From a virus: 40,341 nt of DNA. Position numbers and translations under genes: made by a program. Positions 39,693 through 40,341 of this stretch are shown here, in pieces. The notes under the pieces were generated by a model. That model was not told the DNA's origin and searched no databases. It saw only the letters and a list, made by a program, of their open reading frames with translations. How positions within the stretch are numbered: position 1 is the stretch's first letter; each line of letters begins with the position of its first letter. Location of the stretch: IMG/VR virus record IMGVR_UViG_3300031227_004513, positions 1-40,341 of that record; one strand, written 5' to 3'.

Positions 39693-40341
39693 TCTCGACA
39701 GGCGCACGAAGCTCTGCACGGAGGACTGGCTGCGTCACCGCGGCGTGCCTGAGCGATTCGTCGGTGCCACCCCGAACCTGTTCGATGCGATGCAGATGCG
39801 AGAGATTCTTCCCCTGGTGGAGCAGCTTGACCTGAACGGCGTGTTCATCAGCGGGGCTGTCGGCACCGGCAAGACATTCGTGGCCGCGGCATTGTTCCTC
39901 GAATGGGCAAGGCGAGGGCTCGCGGACGAAGTGTGGAAGCAAGCATACGTGGTTCGCGGAGACCCCATGCGCCGGCGCTTCTGCGCCTCGGCCCGATTCA
40001 TCAACGTGCCAGACATGCTGATCAAGGTCAGGGGCGACTTCTCCCGGAAGACCAAGAGCAACCCCGAGCCGGAGGTGGTGCGTCACCTGAGTAGGATGGG
40101 GTTGCTGGTTCTCGACGACCTCGGTGCGGAGCAGGGGACGGACTGGGCATTCTCGTTCCTCTACAGCGTGGTAAACAACCGCTACAACGCGGAGAAGCCG
40201 ACGATCATCACGAGCAATCTGACGCTGCCGGAGTTGATGAAGGTCGACCAGAGACTCGGCTCGCGCATGGCGAGCTACGTGCCTGTGAAGTTGGAAGGAA
40301 AAGATCGCCGCTTGGATGAGCGGCTGAACAGGGAGAGATGA
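39679..40341 (+). CDS. DnaC-like helicase loader
   Basis: An AAA+ ATPase that loads the replicative helicase. GTG 39679 with AAGGAAGGG 6 bases upstream gives 220 residues and a 14-base overlap with the initiator gene. ATG 39616 (GGAGGGG, 4 bases upstream) would give 241 residues, nearer to DnaC size, but an overlap of 77 bases. In GTG numbering the motifs are GAVGTGKT (Walker A, 59-66), LLVLDDLGAE (Walker B, 142-151), TIITSNL (sensor 1, 175-181) and RLGSRM (Arg-finger region, 192-197). The gene ends exactly at the window's last base. With the initiator it suggests theta-type replication using host helicase and polymerase. Confidence 0.85.
   Translation: MTISDLDRRTKLCTEDWLRHRGVPERFVGATPNLFDAMQMREILPLVEQLDLNGVFISGAVGTGKTFVAAALFLEWARRGLADEVWKQAYVVRGDPMRRRFCASARFINVPDMLIKVRGDFSRKTKSNPEPEVVRHLSRMGLLVLDDLGAEQGTDWAFSFLYSVVNNRYNAEKPTIITSNLTLPELMKVDQRLGSRMASYVPVKLEGKDRRLDERLNRER

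Noticed and set aside
1-40341. Complete circular genome
   Set aside because: No terminal direct repeat is seen. Joining the ends would continue the minus-strand alanine gene antisense into the helicase-loader gene.

Overview
The window looks like most of the genome of a tailed double-stranded DNA phage with a short-tailed (podovirus-type) virion, GC-rich and very tightly packed. The basis is the gene order: terminase, portal, scaffold, major capsid, head-tail adaptor, tail nozzle, then internal-virion proteins ending in a 1753-residue polyvalent-type protein. Many neighbouring genes overlap by 1-4 bases, Shine-Dalgarno sequences are clear and promoters are sigma70-like, so the host is a bacterium; I cannot name it. 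The left edge cuts a minus-strand gene inside an alanine-coding 12-bp repeat. The right edge falls exactly on a stop codon. Simple end-to-end circularisation would run that minus-strand gene antisense into the helicase-loader gene, so some sequence is probably missing.

Layout. 1-1289: a leftward operon of five small accessory genes. 1290-2493: a 1.2-kb non-coding control region with a leftward promoter, operator-like repeats, three perfect 109-bp tandem copies and a rightward promoter. 2494-3389: four small rightward genes (two cysteine-rich proteins, one basic protein, one membrane protein). 3389-13352: packaging and head genes. 13365-20884: head/tail surface proteins and the tail nozzle. 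20902-25146: an accessory cassette holding a 1043-residue four-domain enzyme (capsule-type glycosyltransferase, GT-A glycosyltransferase, GT9 heptosyltransferase-like and SAM methyltransferase) that overlaps a zinc-finger sulfotransferase gene. 25156-32711: three internal-virion/ejection-type proteins. 32794-34292: a promoter with palindromes, then a ribbon-helix-helix gene and small genes. 34306-40341: recombination and replication (YqaJ exonuclease, SMC/RecF-like ATPase, RecT annealing protein, DnaD-like initiator, DnaC-like helicase loader).

How it works together (inference). The phage appears to replicate with the host replisome: the initiator and loader would recruit host helicase, while YqaJ, RecT and the SMC-like ATPase form a recombination set. 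I recognise no DNA polymerase, RNA polymerase, integrase or endolysin. Several one-helix membrane proteins are candidates for lysis roles, but none is certain. The glycosyltransferase-methyltransferase-sulfotransferase cassette inside the virion operon is the most striking content. It suggests the phage builds or remodels a sulfated, methylated glycan, either on the host surface (superinfection exclusion) or on its own virion.
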